A stretch of 7,900 nucleotides of DNA, taken from the NCBI GenBank assembly GCA_900551585.1, contig URWU01000059.1, positions 1 through 7,900 of the forward strand. The letters are read 5' to 3'. Of the stretch, positions 6,463-7,900 are shown piece by piece (the stretch's first letter is position 1; each line of letters begins with the position of its first letter). Under the pieces are notes generated by a model. That model did no database searches. It was given only the letters and a program-made list of their open reading frames with translations, and was not told where the DNA came from. This DNA comes from an uncultured Alphaproteobacteria bacterium. Its GTDB lineage: Bacteria > Pseudomonadota > Alphaproteobacteria > RF32 > CAG-239. The translations under genes were made by a program, and so were the position numbers.

Positions 6463-7041
6463 ATGAACAAAGCCAAGAATGTCAAAGAATATGTGGAGAG
6501 AATAGACAGCACGAAGAAAGTGAATCCGAAAGACTTGTCATCGGATCAGGATTTGACAATAGCAATCATGAACTTAATCAGTATTGAAGAACACTTGATG
6601 TTTTCGGGAGCCAAAACCGGGAAGACGGCGTTTTATGACCTGATTGAGGAAGTTCGCGAGAAACGCAAGAACCTGATGCAGAAAGTGATTCCTGAATATG
6701 AGGGAGAAGTCTGGTGTATATCCAAACATTTGCTGGCTTCATCCATGCGCTTGTTTGAAGTAGGCACCAAGCAGCAGAGCTTGGGCAACAAAGAATCTGC
6801 TTACGACTTGTTCAATCAGTCTTATGATTTATATTGCCTTTTCTGGGGCCTGAATATGAACATGATAAACCTTGACGATGTCAAATGGATAGAAGACAAT
6901 GTTGAAGACGTCAAGAAGCTGACGGCAAAGGTCAACGAGGCTGTTTCTGCAGCTCCGGTCAAGAGCGAAGCCGAGCCGAAAGGCGCTTTGGCCAAGATGA
7001 AAGCTTTCGTCCGAAAAGCCGTCGACTGCTGTATCGAATAA
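6463..7041 (+). CDS. Uncharacterised soluble all-helical protein coupled to the CxxC membrane protein
   Basis: The 192-aa product has no signal peptide or membrane segment and appears mostly alpha-helical. Distinctive blocks are an acidic/His patch at 40-45 (S-I-E-E-H-L), a charged helix at 62-69 (E-E-V-R-E-K-R-K), E80-G-E-V-W-C85-I-S-K-H89, a long helix with R96 and E99, and a helix-turn-helix-like repeat around 108-131 that ends L-F-W-G-L-N. Glu42, Glu43, His44, Cys85 and His89 could form a metal or cofactor site, but this is inference. A flexible Ala/Pro/Lys linker (about 160-175) leads to a basic tail ending C189-C190. I recall similar unnamed proteins next to a CxxC membrane protein but cannot name a family. 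GGAG at 6450-6453, inside the previous gene's end, is its ribosome-binding site. It is the last gene before a terminator. Confidence 0.85.
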   Translation: MNKAKNVKEYVERIDSTKKVNPKDLSSDQDLTIAIMNLISIEEHLMFSGAKTGKTAFYDLIEEVREKRKNLMQKVIPEYEGEVWCISKHLLASSMRLFEVGTKQQSLGNKESAYDLFNQSYDLYCLFWGLNMNMINLDDVKWIEDNVEDVKKLTAKVNEAVSAAPVKSEAEPKGALAKMKAFVRKAVDCCIE

Positions 7042-7061
7042 ATCAGTAAAGAGAAAATAAC

Positions 7062-7089
7062 AAAAAGTCCGCCATTGCGGGCTTTTTTT
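7062..7089 (+). terminator. Intrinsic terminator of the sulP operon
   Basis: AAAAAGTCCGC and GCGGGCTTTTT form an 11-bp stem with one T-G wobble around the loop CATT, running into seven T residues (7083-7089). It starts 20 bases after the TAA at 7039-7041. Confidence 0.92.
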
Positions 7090-7155
7090 ATTGCAATCCG
7101 CAGAGTTTATGCTAAATATCATCTTCTCTATTAAAGTATTAATATTTATTCACAT

Positions 7156-7161
7156 TATAAT
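7156..7161 (+). promoter_or_regulatory. Candidate -10 box (TATAAT) before the last gene
   Basis: A perfect TATAAT lies 10 bases before ATG 7172, which would give a nearly leaderless mRNA. No good -35 lies at 16-18 bases upstream (nearest TTAAAG at 7131, spacing 19), and the surrounding DNA is very AT-rich, so a chance match is possible. Confidence 0.3.
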
Positions 7162-7171
7162 TTTTAACAGT

Positions 7172-7747
7172 ATGAGAAATATTTTAAGTCGTACGATTTT
7201 TTGCGAAATTTCAAATTGGGATATTGAATCTCTGAGCGTTTTTCAAAGTGATAATCTTCTGCCCGTCTCCAATCAAGCTTACAAATGTTTGGCCGGAGAA
7301 GTCGTTCCCGTCAGAGGGATTGCGATGCATTTGCAGGGAGAAACCTGGAATGAAATTGTTGATTATGCTCAAAAGATAAATGACAGCAAGCAGGGAAGAA
7401 TAAAATATGTTGCGGTGAACGGCTATCCGTTTCCGACCATGTTTTTTGATGCAACCTGCAAAGGCGACGCTTATGTAACAGCTTGTAAATTAATAGAAAT
7501 TATGCAAAAAGGTTCGATAAAGCATCTGCAGGACTGCTTTGTCTTTGAGACGGCGCTTCCGGATGGAACCTGCCATCTCTGCGGCATTTTTGTTCCGGAA
7601 CTTATTCCTGAAGATGAGGATAAAATTCCGGTTCTGCTGCCGATGTGGAGATTATGGCGGGAAAAAACGGAAGAAAAAATCAAAAAGCTGCCGGGTTTCA
7701 TGTCTATAAACTTCGTGCAAACCGGTTTGAAAATCATTTCGGATTAA
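7172..7747 (+). CDS. Uncharacterised 191-aa cysteine-rich cytoplasmic protein
   Basis: I do not recognise this protein. It is mixed alpha/beta with seven cysteines (11, 39, 96, 105, 122, 134, 137), including C134-H-L-C137 in a P-D-G-T-C-H-L-C-G turn. Other notable blocks are V-N-G-Y-P-F-P-T-M-F-F (82-92) and an acidic Pro-rich loop (142-153) before a basic C-terminal helix. The frame is open back to 7091, and an alternative ATG at 7109 would add a 21-residue hydrophobic N terminus (N-I-I-F-S-I-K-V-L-I-F...). I prefer ATG 7172 because that extension is encoded by AT-rich DNA typical of intergenic sequence and a perfect TATAAT lies at 7156-7161. Neither start has a clear Shine-Dalgarno, so the N terminus is uncertain. 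Terminators on both sides make it a single-gene unit. It ends in tandem TAA stops. Confidence 0.75.
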   Translation: MRNILSRTIFCEISNWDIESLSVFQSDNLLPVSNQAYKCLAGEVVPVRGIAMHLQGETWNEIVDYAQKINDSKQGRIKYVAVNGYPFPTMFFDATCKGDAYVTACKLIEIMQKGSIKHLQDCFVFETALPDGTCHLCGIFVPELIPEDEDKIPVLLPMWRLWREKTEEKIKKLPGFMSINFVQTGLKIISD

Positions 7748-7766
7748 TAACCGTAAAAAAACAAAC

Positions 7767-7792
7767 AAGGCGTCGTTTTCGGGCGCCTTTTT
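7767..7792 (+). terminator. Intrinsic terminator of the last gene
   Basis: AAGGCGTC and GGCGCCTT form an 8-bp stem (one T-G wobble) with a 7-nt loop, ending in a run of five T residues. It begins 19 bases after the TAA at 7745-7747. The following 61 bases up to the adapter contain nothing recognisable. Confidence 0.85.
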
Positions 7793-7853
7793 GTTTGCAT
7801 AATGATTGAACATGGATTAAGTTGAGACATCAATTTATCGATTATATATAAAT

Positions 7854-7900
7854 CTGTCTCTTATACACATCTCCGAGCCCACGAGACGGAGCTACATCTC
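7854..7900 (-). other. Illumina Nextera P7/i7 adapter (artefact, not genomic)
   Basis: This is the inverted copy of the left-end adapter: mosaic end CTGTCTCTTATACACATCT at 7854-7872, adapter stem 7873-7887, index GGAGCTAC at 7888-7895, and five bases of P7. It is identical in index to positions 1-48 and one base shorter at the end. Genomic sequence ends at 7853. Confidence 0.98.

Noticed and set aside
1..7900. Terminal inverted repeats of about 47 bp suggesting a transposon, linear plasmid or phage genome
   Set aside because: They are Nextera adapter, index and P7 primer sequence, not biological repeats.

Overview
The window is one 7.9 kb piece of bacterial DNA with Illumina Nextera (Tn5) adapter sequence at both ends. 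The same P7/i7 adapter stands in inverted orientation at each end, so only about positions 49-7853 are genomic. Gene density, Shine-Dalgarno sites of the AAGGAG type, intrinsic terminators and a probable lipoprotein signal suggest a Gram-negative bacterium with a moderately AT-rich genome. HydE implies [FeFe]-hydrogenase maturation and therefore an anaerobic or facultative fermentative lifestyle. A gut-type uncultured proteobacterium is a plausible but unproven source; nothing in the window fixes the taxon.

Left part, minus strand: a broken or partial start of a small lipoprotein gene (49-188), an AT-rich gap, a MATE-family multidrug/cation antiporter (343-1701), a canonical HydE radical-SAM maturase (1717-2763), and a second, diverged HydE-like radical-SAM enzyme (2876-3919). 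Transcription runs from 3919 leftwards. A strong hairpin terminator (2829-2862) separates the two HydE-type genes, so canonical hydE probably has its own promoter and is co-transcribed with the MATE gene 15 nt downstream. hydF, hydG and the hydrogenase itself are not in the window.

Right part, plus strand: from a divergent intergenic region (3920-4090) run a SulP anion transporter with a C-terminal STAS domain (4091-5848), a 178-aa membrane protein with a CxxC just after a signal-like first helix (5920-6456), and a 192-aa soluble helical protein with conserved-looking Glu/His/Cys positions (6463-7041). An intrinsic terminator (7062-7089) closes this putative three-gene operon. A separate gene for an unrecognised 191-aa cysteine-rich protein follows (7172-7747), with its own terminator (7767-7792).

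The two points most worth following up are the HydE paralog, whose iron-sulfur and SAM scaffold is intact but which differs at many positions lining the HydE substrate cavity, and the uncharacterised CxxC-membrane-protein/helical-protein pair behind the SulP transporter.
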